Shown here: positions 1-10,181 of the stretch, in pieces | How the letters are laid out: every line of letters begins with the position of its first letter | Numbering within the stretch: the first letter of the stretch is position 1 | From: Pyropia haitanensis | Lineage: Eukaryota; Rhodophyta; Bangiophyceae; Bangiales; Bangiaceae | NCBI GenBank assembly: GCA_008729055.1 | Contig: SDUX01000007.1 | Location: forward strand, 6,373,615 to 6,437,614 | Direction of reading: 5' to 3' | Length of the DNA: 64,000 nt | Made by a program: the position numbers and the translations under genes | The notes under the pieces: generated by a model | The model's database searches: none | What the model was told of the DNA's origin: nothing | What the model saw: only the letters and a program-made list of their open reading frames with translations

Positions 1-1
1 T

Positions 2-1942
2 TTCTTGCTCAAGGAGGCAGACATGTGCACGCATGGCGGGGAGTTCACGTACTTGCCGATCTACCTGCGCCTCATCTGGAGCGAGTACCACAACGGGCGT
101 GTCGGGTGGGAGGTCTTCATTGGGCAAGTGGAAGAGTTGCTGGGCTTGTCGGCAGATGCGGCGATGGGTCGCAGTCTGCCGTGGCGGCTCGACGTCAACG
201 ATATTGCAGCGGAAGCGCGCCTCATCCTTGCTGGTCGTCGTGGCGACCAGAACTCATTCGGACTCCTGTGTGTGGACGAGCTGTCTCAAGTGTGCAACTT
301 TGAGCGCCCTGTCAGCAGCGGCGGGGGCATCACCATGGATCTCTCCGCCGCGCTCCGGTCCCAGATATGCAACCTTCGTGACGTGGCGCACAAGCAGAGG
401 CCGATGCTGGTCTTGTTTTCATCATTATCCCGGCTCTTCATGGAGGCAGAGACCAAGTCGCGGGACAACTTTCAGACGACATCCGGGCGGACGATGGTGT
501 GCGCTGGCGCTCTCTCCCTCCCCACGATGGGCGCCGTCCGCGACTTCTTCAACCACCTGCGGTCCGTTCCGGGCTTTAAGGTGTCGTCATCTTCACCTAC
601 CAGCGCGCCATTGGACGTGGACGTGGTTATTGAGTGCGTGTCGTACCTGTCGGGTGCACACATGCGGTCGATGCAAGTCTTCCTCGCCGCCCTTTGCAAG
701 CCGACCTTGCGCAGCGTTGGGCTGTGGGAGCTGATGGAGGGTGCCCTCACCAAGGTGTCCATGTCGTCTTCCATACACCAGATCGTCGATATCATCGTGC
801 GCAGTCCGCTGCTGTGTGCGGTGGCGCTGCTCGGGCACGCTGTGAACGGCGACGATGCCGATGTCGTGATCCCTGCACACAGGGAGATAGGTGAGGACGG
901 TACCGAGAAGTTGGTGCCCAGCAGGGCTCTGCCGTGGGAGGCGCTCGTGGCGTCGACAACTATTGTCGCCTCTACTCTAGCGGACGGGCGGACCCTGCGG
1001 CCGTCCATCATGCCGAGTATCTTCCTATCGGCTGTGGACCGGCACGCTCGCAACCGCAGCCGCCTGAACAGGCTGCACGATGCAGAGAGTGCGCGGAACC
1101 CGTCCGCTGTCCTGCAGGCCGACGAAAACCCCGTGCTGTCCTCGCTCGCGGACGTCGGCCGGCTGTTCCGCGCTGGCACGGCCGCCAAAGGCTGGGAGTT
1201 CTTCCACGGTGCTTGGGAGCTGTCGCGCAGCATCTCGTACAGCTACATCATGAACGGCTTCCCTCGTGATACCGTGCCGCGCACCTTCACGCTCTGCAAG
1301 AGGTACCCGGCGGCGCACGGCGTTTGCGGCAATGGTGGCCTGCTACAGCAAGAGCTCGAAGACGGGCGGGCGCTGCTGGGGCACAAGCAGTTCTCGACCA
1401 TTGCGGAGCTTCTAGCGCTTCCACCGTCGCATCTGGTGGACTACCTCTGGCTTCCTGCGGCGTCCAACTTTCCTGCTTTAGACGCCGTCGTCTTTCACAG
1501 TCGTGCTGGGCGTGAGCAGGCGGAGCCACTGTCACCTACAGACCTCATCATTGTTGCTTTGCAGTTCAAGACTTCGGAGACGACTAGCGACAAAGCCGTG
1601 CTTGACCTCACGTCCAAGTTTGTGACGCCCGCCATGAAGCTTCCTGGAGTGTTTGGGGATCACTGGCCGGCGTGGCAGCAGCGCGTTGCCTTTGTCGCTG
1701 TCGCTAACGTCAGGCTGAGCCAGGATACTTCCCCGTTGTCTACGGTGACTGAGCGCGTGTTGGAGCGAACGGTGCGCCTGGCGGACGAGGACCAGATGAC
1801 CATCAAGGCCTTCCTTGACACAAGAGGGGCCAACACCATCCTCGTCGCCCGGGAGTCGATGGACGAGATGTACGGGTCGCTTTTTAGCGGCTTGCGACAC
1901 TCCGTTTTTGCTTTGGTCGGCGCGCATGTGTCCACCTTGTAG
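2..1942 (+). CDS. Crinkler/RHS-like NTPase-nuclease protein, 5' end outside window
   Basis: The frame is open from the window edge to a TAG at 1940-1942 (about 646 residues seen); the first in-frame ATG, at 23, is probably internal. Residues about 87-93 (LLCVDEL) look like a Walker B strand of a P-loop NTPase; no Walker A is visible, so it should lie upstream. Near residues 485-525 comes a strand with an Asp (FPALDAVVFH), then ALQFKTSE, matching the D...(E/Q)xK core of PD-(D/E)xK nucleases at the C-terminus of the Crinkler-RHS class. Known of the family: an NTPase joined to a nuclease-like domain, found as secreted effectors in oomycetes and chytrids and in many free-living eukaryotes. Inference: a DNA- or chromatin-directed conflict protein. 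No stop or frameshift is seen. Alternative: an unrelated large STAND-type protein. Confidence 0.55.
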   Translation, partial: FLLKEADMCTHGGEFTYLPIYLRLIWSEYHNGRVGWEVFIGQVEELLGLSADAAMGRSLPWRLDVNDIAAEARLILAGRRGDQNSFGLLCVDELSQVCNFERPVSSGGGITMDLSAALRSQICNLRDVAHKQRPMLVLFSSLSRLFMEAETKSRDNFQTTSGRTMVCAGALSLPTMGAVRDFFNHLRSVPGFKVSSSSPTSAPLDVDVVIECVSYLSGAHMRSMQVFLAALCKPTLRSVGLWELMEGALTKVSMSSSIHQIVDIIVRSPLLCAVALLGHAVNGDDADVVIPAHREIGEDGTEKLVPSRALPWEALVASTTIVASTLADGRTLRPSIMPSIFLSAVDRHARNRSRLNRLHDAESARNPSAVLQADENPVLSSLADVGRLFRAGTAAKGWEFFHGAWELSRSISYSYIMNGFPRDTVPRTFTLCKRYPAAHGVCGNGGLLQQELEDGRALLGHKQFSTIAELLALPPSHLVDYLWLPAASNFPALDAVVFHSRAGREQAEPLSPTDLIIVALQFKTSETTSDKAVLDLTSKFVTPAMKLPGVFGDHWPAWQQRVAFVAVANVRLSQDTSPLSTVTERVLERTVRLADEDQMTIKAFLDTRGANTILVARESMDEMYGSLFSGLRHSVFALVGAHVSTL

Positions 1943-2433
1943 ACGAGGGGGGCCGCCCACGGCGATGGCAGCCACGACAGCAGCGGTCTCGACGGCAAGC
2001 ATGGCGGATGCGCGATCGTTTGCTCTGCACGGGGGTTGGATGCCAGGCTGCGGCGGTCGACCCAATGGGGCTCGGGCGCTCATGCCCGGGGTGGCAGCTG
2101 ATGTGGGGGTGGAGGACGTTGTTGTGGCGTCAGCGTCGGTGGCGGTTGCGGCGGCGGCGGTGGCGGCGGCGGCGGCGGCGGCGTGCACGCTGCGCGGGAC
2201 GGTTGGGGGGCGACCGGGCGCGGCAGACGTGGTCTTGGGGGGGAGAGCCGGAGGGGGGGGGGGGGGTGGAGGCGGGGACGGCGGGCGAACCGCACGCAGC
2301 GAGGTCCCCCGATCGCCGGCCGCCGCCCCCGCGCCCGCCGCCGCCACCGCCACCTCCGGCGACCGCCGGCGCATTGCCACACACACACACACCCTCCCCC
2401 TCCCTCCTGCCTCCCCCCCCCCCGGCAGCCTCA
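1943..2433. other. GC-rich low-complexity spacer
   Basis: No gene is seen. The stretch carries GGC-type triplet runs (2141-2190), a C-rich strand block and a short (CA)n run near 2378-2391 just before the next coding start; it may hold the promoter or 5' UTR of the following small gene. Confidence 0.5.
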
Positions 2434-2734
2434 ATGGCCTTCCTGCGCGCCACCGCCGTGGCCGCCGCCGCCGCCGTCGCCGCCCTCCTGGCGCTGGCGG
2501 CGCCCGCGGCGGCCTCCATCGCCGCCTGCGGCTGCATCGACGCCAACACGGCGGGGACGGCCGCGTGCGGCGCGTGCGCCACCTTTGACGCCTGCCAGGA
2601 CACGTGCTGCGACGCGTGCCCGGGGCCCGACGCGCTGTGCGACAGCGCCGTCGTCAAGGTCGTCTGCCCGTGGTCGGAGCGCGTCGCGGGCGCGTCCGTC
2701 AAGAACGTGTACTACCGCCCGCGGGAGACGGTGC

Positions 2735-2774
<40 letters not shown>

Positions 2775-2823
2775 ACAGTACCCGGCGTACTATGGGCGCT
2801 ACGGGCTGGCCGACCACTACTAG
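2434..2823 (+). CDS. Small secreted cysteine-rich protein with Pro-Thr tail
   Basis: 129 codons from ATG 2434 to TAG 2821. This start is chosen because it opens directly on a signal peptide (MAFLRATA followed by an Ala/Leu-rich core, likely cleavage after APAAAS); the frame is open further upstream but only as low complexity. The mature part has ten cysteines in about 55 residues (CGC, CGAC, C..TCCDAC, C), then a basic/aromatic stretch, then a repeated Thr-Pro dipeptide block encoded by a CCGACG microsatellite (about 2738-2774) and a Tyr-rich end. Known: Pro/Thr-rich tails on secreted proteins are often O-glycosylated or wall-associated. Inference: an extracellular or cell-wall peptide with disulfides. 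The family is not recognised. Confidence 0.55.
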
Positions 2824-3916
2824 GGCGGGCGCGAGGCGGACGGTTGGGGAGGGGGCAGGAGGCCCCTGGGGGGGGGGGGGGGGGGGGGATGGGTGGCGCG
2901 GGCGGGGGGGGGCGGAGGTACGGGGCGGTCCCTAGCCGTGCTGGGGGACGCCGCCCCTCATCGAGGAGGGGTGACCGAAAGAGCGGCGGTGCCGCTCTAT
3001 TTCTTTTTTGCAAGCGGCGGACGACAAGCTGATGGGGGCGGCGGTGGCGGCGTGGCGGGCGCGCCGCCGGCGACGAGACCAAGGGGCGGGCGCGACAGAG
3101 GGGGGCCCCGTGCCTCGCACGGGGGCGTGCGGGGGGGGGAGGCACGCGGAGGGGGGAAGCGGAGGGCGCCCCTTGCCGCGGGCGGCGCCTGCGCCACGGG
3201 CGGCACCCCGAGGCGGACCTACTATGGACTTTCTTCTAGTGCCGCGACGTTCGCGGCGCGGGCATCTGTGTGCTGTTGAGGTGAGGGAGAGGGCGACGGT
3301 GGCGACGATGGCGACGATAGGGTGGAGCTGGGGTGGGGGGGGGGGGGGGGAGGTGGTGTGGCAGGCGAGCGAGTGGGGGCGCGGCGGAGCCCGCCAGGGC
3401 TGCCCCCCTCGCTTTGTTTTCCCGTCCTGCTTTACCCACGGGTGGGTGTAGTTCTTCTCCTTTTTTCCCCTGGGGGCGTGCCGCCGTCGAACGGTAGCTG
3501 CCCGGTGTGGTCCGGACAGCCGATGTTGTACACTATTCCTTCTGAGCGTACGGGCCGGGACGACGCCGCCGCCGCCGGCCGGGAGGGCGGGCGCCGCTGC
3601 CGAGTGGTGGCGTCACGGCACCGCCTCGCCCGACCGGCGGGGCAGCACCACGTGGAATGCGCGACAGCGGGCACCCCGCCCACACGCGGGCGCGACGCAG
3701 TCTCGTGGTGGCCGCCGTCGCCGTCGCCCCGGCCAGCCACCGCCGGTCGACGGCCGACACCCACCACCCGCCAAAAGACAAGAGCAACCAAAAAAGGGCG
3801 CGTTCGCCCCCCTCCCCTTGCGTTCCCCGCGGCCTGCTCCGCCCCGCGCACTCCCCCCCCGCCCCCTTCCCGGCTCAGAAAAAAAAAGTACACCCCACGG
3901 TAGTAGTCCCTCCGGC
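2824..3916. other. Non-coding GC-rich interval with G homopolymers
   Basis: No gene is seen. A run of about 21 G occupies 2868-2888 and another of about 12 G lies near 3338-3350. This interval lies between the convergent ends of the secreted-protein gene and the HDDC2 gene, so it presumably holds both 3' UTRs. Confidence 0.5.
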
Positions 3917-5391
3917 TCAGCCGCTCCCCGCCGGCGGCGGTGCGGCGCCACCCCCCCCCCCCTCGGCCGACGCCGCCGCCGCCGCTCGACGCGCGGCGCG
4001 CGCGGCGTACAGCGGCTCCACCCAGGCGCGGACGGTCGGGGTGCGGAACTTGCCGGCGGTCGACTCGAAAAAGGGGGACAGGTCCTTGCCGGTGGCTGCG
4101 GGGCGCCCGCCAGGCGCGGCCGGGGGGGGGGAAGGAGCCCCGATGCCCGCAGTGGGGCGCCGTATGGCAGCGCCGCGCGGTCGGGGGGGGCGGGCACACG
4201 CCATGACAAGAGCGGGCACGGGCGCAAGCGGGGGCGGCCGGCCGGCCTGGTGAGCACCACGCCCCAGCAGGCGGGGTAACCGCCGGCGGGGACGCTGGCG
4301 GCTGCGCCGCCGCGCCGCCGCGCCGCCGCGGGCCGCAGCGGGCGGGCGGTGGAGGCCCGAATGAGACGCCGCTGCACCCCCGTCGTCCGCGGCGCTGCGC
4401 GCGTGGCGGACCACGGGAGCAGGGCGGGTACGGCCACACGCCAGCAAACGACCAGGATGGTGTGCGGGAAGGGGATGCAGACCCCAGCCCACAGCAGACC
4501 CACAAACGCGAACAAAAAAAAACAAATCCCACAAACGTACACCCCTCATACTCAAACGCCTGCACAATCATCTCGTGCTTGTCCACGTCCTTGACCAGCG
4601 CCGCCGCCTCCGTCTCCCCCGCCTCGTACTCCTCCCATAGGGCCACCAGGTGGGCGCCCAGCGCGCCCCCCCCTGCGACGCCGTCCCCCCCCAGCACCTC
4701 GTCGCGCACGGTGGCCATGGCCGCCCGCTCGCGCCGCTCCTTCTCCTCCGTGCTGACCCCGTCGTGGGGGGTGATGTCGCCGACGAGCGCCTCCGCCAGG
4801 TCGTGCACCAGCGCCAGCTTCATGGCGTGCGCGGACACGGCTGGCGGAAGCGCAAGGGTCGCCATCGCCATCCGGTACATGTGGTCCGACACCGACTCTG
4901 GGGCGGGGATGCCAGAGAGGACCCACCCCGCCCGCTTGGTCGCCTGCGTGAGGGGAGCGGCGGGACGCGCGCCGGGCGGGCGCGCACCGGGGAGGCTCAA
5001 GCAGCAACAGACACAGTGGGTGAGGCGGCCCAGCAGAGGGGCAGGCGGCGGCGTCAGAGGCGTGCACCCGACCGCCCGCCAAGAAGGGAGTGCGCGCTGG
5101 CCGTCATACGCCACACACGGGGATGACGCGCGCCACAGCCGCCGCACACAGCGAGCGGTGCGAGGCGAGCGCAGTCGAAAAGGCAGGCTCCCCAGGTGTC
5201 TTCACGAGAATAAACCGTACGACTCCGCATCGTGTCCCAAGGACGCCCTCAGCGTGTACCTTGAGGCGCCCGCACAGCAGCATCAGCTGCAGCACGCTCG
5301 ACGGGGACGGGCCCCCATCACTGCCGTCAGACACCGCCGCTGCTGCTGCCGACGCCGACGCCTCGGCCGCAGGGGGTGCGGGCGGCGCCAT
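3917..5391 (-). CDS. HDDC2: HD-domain phosphohydrolase, HDDC2/YfbR-like (5'-deoxynucleotidase), three exons
   Basis: Exons (minus strand): 5391-5260, 4943-4541 and 4095-3917. Introns are 5259-4944 (GTACAC...CAG, phase 0) and 4540-4096 (GTACGT...GCAG, phase 1); the spliced product is 237 aa. Exon 1 gives the helix SVLQLMLLCGRLK. Exon 2 begins ATKRAGWVLSG, followed by PESVSDHMYRM, LALVHDLAEALVGDITP, the glutamate-rich LWEEYEAGE and VKDVDKHEMI. Exon 3 gives FFESTAGKF, the family's C-terminal signature. The metal ligands H (SDH), HD (LVHD) and D (VKDVDK) are all present. Known: HDDC2/YfbR proteins hydrolyse deoxynucleoside 5'-monophosphates with a divalent metal and help control dNTP pools. The Ala-rich N-terminus and a poly-Gly/Pro C-terminal tail after a C tract (3951-3962) are additions; the tail's frame depends on that homopolymer. 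Confidence 0.88.
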
Positions 5392-5517
5392 GACGAAGGG
5401 AGCCGACGGGGGCAGCGCCTGACGCCGTACGGCAGTTGCTGAACGGGACAGGCTCGGTCGGCGGAGGCGTGTCGGGGGAAGTAGGGCTCATTCGGCCACA
5501 GGGGATTAGGAACCCCC
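5392..5517. promoter_or_regulatory. Short upstream region of the HDDC2 gene
   Basis: 126 bp separate the HDDC2 start codon from the inverted-repeat element. By position it should contain the promoter and 5' UTR of the minus-strand gene. No clear TATA box is seen. Confidence 0.3.
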
Positions 5518-7068
5518 CTAGTGTCTATTCTACCGACCGGATCATTTGATCCTTTTCGGATCAAATGATCCGGTTTTTCAGTGTCTGTTTTCTTCTATTT
5601 CCCGCCACCTGCCGCCTTTTCTGAGGCCAGAAACGAACTCAGCGCTGTCTCTTTGCCCTTGGGGGAGCTTGGGTGCATCCAAGCTTGAGCAGAAGATGAG
5701 TTAGGCGCGCTTTTTGTCGAGTGCCCGGGCCGGTGGCGCTGCACCTGGGATCGCCGCCCGCGGCACCATGTGCCAGGTCTTGCGCGCCCGCCGCGTGCCG
5801 CGGACGCACAGAAGCAGAGAGAGCCTGGCGCGTGCGGGTTCCGCACACCATGGCGGAGCGCAGAGGGGGGGTCGACTACGGGAAAGGCCCCCTCAGCCGA
5901 ACGGTTGCCAGTTTCCTCCTCCTCCTTGACAGGTCTTCCCCTCTGCCCACCCCCGCGCCACGGCAGCGGCGGGTGCCCCGCCGGCGAGGGGCACCCCCCA
6001 GACGCCGGCGCGGGCGGGGGCGGGCGCCGCCCCGGTGGGCGGCGGCGTCCCCAGTGGCGGCACGCCGACGGCGGGCGGCTGCGGCGGGGTGGTGGCGGCG
6101 CCGCAGTTTGGGGCCACCCCCTCGACGTATGGGACGCCCTTTGGGGTGCGCCTGCGCGGCGGGGCGGCCACCCCCGGGGGGGGCCCTTTGGGGGGGCCCT
6201 GCTGGGGGGATTTCGCTTTGGCGGCACGCCCCCCGCGGCGGCTTCAGCGAGCAGCGTCGCCGCCGCCGGCGGCAACGGCAGCGGCAGCGGCAGCGGCAGC
6301 GGAAGCGGCAATGGCGGAACGCCGTCGCGCGCGGCAGCGTCGCCGGCGCCCGCCGGCAGCGGCCGCGGCAGCAGCTGCCGGGTGTTGGCCTCACCGGCGG
6401 CCGGAAAGCCGGGAGGGCCGTCGCCCTTCCCGCCGGCGGCCTTCTCGCCCTTTTCGTCGCTCCTGCCGCCGCCGGCGACGGCGAAGGGGGACGGGGTGGG
6501 GGTCTGGCCTCCGGCGGAGGCGCCGTCACCTCCGCCTCCTCCGCCGCGCAGCCGTCGCCGTCGACGCCGGCGTAGGGGTCGGAGGCGGCACTGGCGACGG
6601 CGGCTGTGCCGGCGACGACGCCGCCGCGGCGGGGTGGGGGCGCAACTCCGACGCCTCCGCCGGCGGGGGCGCCGCGGGCGCCCGTGTTCGGCGCCCTACC
6701 GGCACCGGGCAGGGGGCTGTGGTGCTGGCCGTGGCGCGCCCGTCGTTTGGGGCGCCCGGTCCGGGCGCACCTGCGCTCGCTGCGCCGGGCGCGCTGGCCG
6801 CCGTGGCGGGGCCTCTGCCTGGCGCCCCTCTCGTGGCGCCCCTGTCGTCGCCTTTGTGGTCGTCTTCGCCGGCGCTGCGAACGGCGCCGCGGCCGCCGGT
6901 CGCCGCGGGCGCCCCTCAGGCTGCGTCTGTAGCTCTCCGTAGCCTGGTGGAGGACAAAAAACCCTCTCAGATGCATGGAATCGACGATTTCTGGTCAGGT
7001 CAGGCGAGGATCAAATGATCCTCAGGTGAGGATCATTTGATCCTCATCTCCGGTAGAATAGACACTAG
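5518..7068. mobile_element. 1.55-kb non-autonomous TIR element with subterminal hairpins and GC-rich cargo
   Basis: Perfect 18-bp terminal inverted repeats: CTAGTGTCTATTCTACCG at 5518-5535 and its complement at 7051-7068. If the outer CTAG (or TA) is a target duplication, the true repeat is 14-15 bp. Just inside each end is a long palindrome built from the same 14-mer, GGATCATTTGATCC and its complement: 5537-5573 on the left, 7006-7045 on the right. A further inverted match, CAGGGGATT, lies outside at 5499-5507 and 7082-7090. The interior is GC-rich and low in complexity, with GTPFG/FGGTP-like pieces in two frames resembling an FG-nucleoporin fragment, and an in-frame (GS)n block at 6281-6312. 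No transposase is seen, so it is non-autonomous. Confidence 0.7.
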
Positions 7069-7432
7069 ATCCGTCATTCTCAATCCCCTGCGGGTTAAGA
7101 GGCTTAGCATCAGGGGAGTGATTAAGCAAATAGACAACGTTTAACGGAACACTGCTTGAACATGTACAAGCCCTGTCCTATCCAACAAAGTCCGAACCTA
7201 TCGTGAAAGTACCAGACGAGGAGAGTCTCTGACTCAGCGGAGCATTTGTTGTGGACAAATTCTTTGTCAAGCTTTTCCCGGGTGACCGCCACAAATACAA
7301 CGCCAGATCTGGCTGCTTTGGGGACGCGGCGTCGGACGTGTCGGATGCGCTGGCGACGGGCCGCCGCCGCCGTCGCCGTCGGGTCGGCCCCCGCTCGTCC
7401 CCGACGGCTGCTCCTGGGCGGCGGCGCCGGGG
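7069..7432. other. Spacer between TIR element and glycosyltransferase remnant
   Basis: No gene is seen. Composition changes from AT-balanced (7069-7300) to GC-rich low complexity after about 7320. Confidence 0.4.
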
Positions 7433-8085
7433 GTGGCGGCGTCGGCGGGAGGAGTGGAGCTGGTGGTGTTGGGGGGGGCACCCCTGCTGCCCCGCCGGGG
7501 CCTGGTGGTGGTGGCGCCCGCGGCGGGCGGCGCCGGGGGGGGTGGTGAAGGGGGCGGCGACTGGGGGGGGGTGCCGACTGCGGTGGCGGCGGCGGCGGCG
7601 GCGGTGGTGGCGAGTTGGGAGGGCACCCAATCACCCCTGCCCCTCCCCCGCGGCAGCGGTGGGGTGTCGGTGGTGGTCGCCTGCGCCGGCCGCCTCGGGG
7701 TGCTCCCCCGCACGCTGCGGTAGTGGGTGGCCCTCCCCGGCGCCTCTGAGGTGGTCCTCGTCGACTGGTCGTCGACGCCGCCGCTGGCAGAGGTGGCCCG
7801 GGACGTGGTGTTGGGGGGGGTGGCGCCGCAGGGGGGGGGGAGGGGGTCTATGGGGGGGGGCGGGGGCTCGGCCAGCACTGAGGGCGCGCCCCTCCAGGGG
7901 GTGCGGGTGGAGGGGGAGGCCCCCGTCGCGATCGGCCACAGCGGTGGGGCCGCGGGGGCGGCCGCGTCGGGTGGGTGCTGACGCGGGCGTACAATGTGGG
8001 CTTTGCCGCCGCGGCGGGCGACGCCATCCTCAACGTGGACTGTGACTATGTGGTAGCGCCCGACGTGCTCGTCCGCCACCGCCTG
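7433..8085 (+). pseudogene. GT-A-fold (family 2/7-like) glycosyltransferase fragment, broken
   Basis: One frame reads SVVVACAGRLGVLPRTLR, then a TAG at 7721-7723, then continues in the same frame with ALPGASEVVLVDWSS and VRVEGE. The next family block, RWVLTRAYNVGF, GDAILNVDCDYVV and APDVLVRH, is one frame over (from about 7972), with no room for a normal intron between. The order matches the nucleotide-sugar domain of GT2/GT7-like enzymes: beta-strand 1 with V..AC.GR, EVVLVDWSS, AYNVG and the DxD-type metal site (NVDCDY). The acceptor half of the domain is not found downstream. With one nonsense codon, one frameshift and no C-terminal half, I call it a pseudogene; an assembly error in the neighbouring G tracts could mimic the frameshift but not the TAG. 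Confidence 0.55.
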
Positions 8086-8124
8086 CCGGGCGCCGCCGGC
8101 ACCGCCACCGCCCGCCGACCGCCG

Positions 8125-8159
<35 letters not shown>

Positions 8160-9272
8160 CCTCCCCCCCCGCCCCCACTCCCGCCACCGCCGCCCCCCTG
8201 CAACGGGGGCGCCGCCTCCCGGGGAGGGGACGCTTCCCCACCGCACCCACAGGGTGGTGCGTCACCCCGCCTCCCCCCCCCCTCCCCACCGCCTTTGCCG
8301 CCAAACCGCGTCCCGGCCCCACGACGGCTCACCTCGCGGGAAAAGCCTGCCGTGCAGGGATCCCTGTCGGTGTCGGGGTACGGTGCGTTGGGGCGCCCTG
8401 ATGTGCACCGTGCGTACGCGCGCGCACGTACGCCGCACGTGGGGGGGGGGGGGGGAGGGATGGGGAAAGGGAGATTGGGGCGGGCGAGGAGCGGGGGGCG
8501 GAGCGTCCAGGCCGGCCGCGCACCCAAAACTCGTTTACCGGCCCCCGCGGCGGCTGTGACCACCACCGCAGCCGCCGCCGCCGCCGTCCCCCACACCCGC
8601 CGCCTCCACCCGCGGCCGCGGTCCGCACCCGCCGGCGCCCCCACCACCCGCACCCCCACCCACTCGCACACGCCAACCACTGGCCGCCCCCGCCCGCCGC
8701 TACCGCCGCCAGGCGCGCCCGCGCCGCCCGCCCCAACGCCGCAACGGGGGGTGCGCGCGTCCACCGCCGCCGCCCACCACCACGCGCACCCGCCCCCACC
8801 CGCCCCGTGGCCAAGACGCGGGCGGACAACGCCGCAGCGCGGGGCGTGGAAGCAAAGGGGGGGGGGGGGGGCGGGGGGGGGGGGGGCGACGCGGAAACGG
8901 GAGGGTGGGGGGGGCGGGGGCCGGGGGGGGGGAGGCCGACGCTGCCCCCGCCGCCGCCGCTGCCGCTGGGGAAAGGGCCTCGACCCGCGCAGCCCGCCGC
9001 CAGCAGGAGCTTGCGGTGGTCAAGTGGCGTGCCTGGGCGGGCGGGCGGGTGGCGGAGCGGGGCGGGGGGGGTGGGTGCGTGGGGAGGGCGGGCCGGACGC
9101 GCGCTGCAGCCTGCGCGCCGCCGCCACGCCGCCACCTGCGGGGGGGCCCCAAGGACGGTGCGCGAGCGGCCGAAGCAGTGCGGGGCGGGGGGGGGGGGGG
9201 GGGGAGGGGGGGATGGGAAAAGGCGCCCAGCCTCGGCGGGTGTGGATGAAGCGCGCGCAAGTGACGGGCGGG
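8086..9272. other. GC-rich low-complexity interval with long G tracts
   Basis: No gene is supported. GCC-triplet runs (8130-8158) and several G runs (around 8442-8456, 8851-8886, 9184-9210) give long translations on both strands, all low-complexity Pro/Ala/Gly/Arg and not credible as proteins. Confidence 0.5.
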
Positions 9273-9398
9273 GCCCACCGCCACCGCTGGGCGGCCTGGA
9301 ATCGGGCCCCCCCCTGGTCCCCTGGGATCTGGCCCCTAGGCGTCAGGGGACCAGCTGATCCAAGTCCATATTAGGAAAGGATTTGGCCGTACATCGGA
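9273..9398 (+). repeat. 126-bp dispersed repeat, copy 1
   Basis: Nearly identical to 17542-17667 (a few mismatches, same length and orientation). It contains an 11-bp inverted repeat, CTGGTCCCCTG...CAGGGGACCAG, able to form a hairpin, and ends in an AT-richer tail. It could be a MITE or SINE fragment; no terminal duplications are evident. Confidence 0.7.
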
Positions 9399-9718
9399 TC
9401 ATGACCCCTCAAGTCCCGCTGTGGAGCCCGGGGCGTGGCGGGTGCCTCCGAGGCGCCACGCGCGGCATCAACGATGAAGCACTGGCCCGCACGCACAGTG
9501 CAGTGGGGGGCAGGGGGGAGAGACCTCCAAGCTGGACGGTGTGACCAGGTTGACGGACGGAGCCACGGGGTACCTCCCGCGCGGGCGGCAGCCGCGCCCG
9601 AGCGCGGCAGGCCAGCCGCTAGCTGACCCAAGCGGGGGGGGCCACTTTGTTGGCCAGCTGTCTTCCCCCCCCTCGGGGCCCCCCGACCGCCGGCTGCGGC
9701 GGCGGCGGTGTCGGCGGC
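9399..9718. other. Spacer left of the pogo-type transposon
   Basis: No gene is seen; moderately GC-rich with a short C run near 9665. Confidence 0.4.
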
Positions 9719-9720
9719 TA

Positions 9721-9736
9721 CAGTCATGACCCGGTT
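9721..9736 (+). repeat. Left terminal inverted repeat of the pogo-type element
   Basis: CAGTCATGACCCGGTT, preceded by the TA target duplication. Confidence 0.85.
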
Positions 9737-10181
9737 GTAAGCGTCCCAGTTGTATGGCACCCTGCCATATAACTGGGAGCATCGCGACCGTCGTCTTTCA
9801 TGGACTCGATCGCCACTCTGTACGATCGTCCTGCATACAGTGCAAACGAATGGAATGAAATTACCTGGAGAGCAAGGGGGCACGAAATCGGGGACCATTG
9901 GTGCACCCGCCGTCGAGGACCCCAGCGTCGTCGACCCCAGCGTCATCCACCCCACCCCAGCCGTCCTCATCCTAGCGCTCCTCCTCGTGCCTACTTCGCG
10001 CGCACGGGCGGCGTTCGACGGTCGTGGATCTCTTGAGGCAGGATATATGCTTGGGGTTCATTGCGGAGGGATCTCTCGTGTGCCTCACCTGCATGCGTTG
10101 TTCGTTGTGGGCTAGGGTAGCCTACCATATGTGCGTATCCCACTCCCGTCTATTTTTTTGTTGGCTGGGTTCCTCTTCCCA

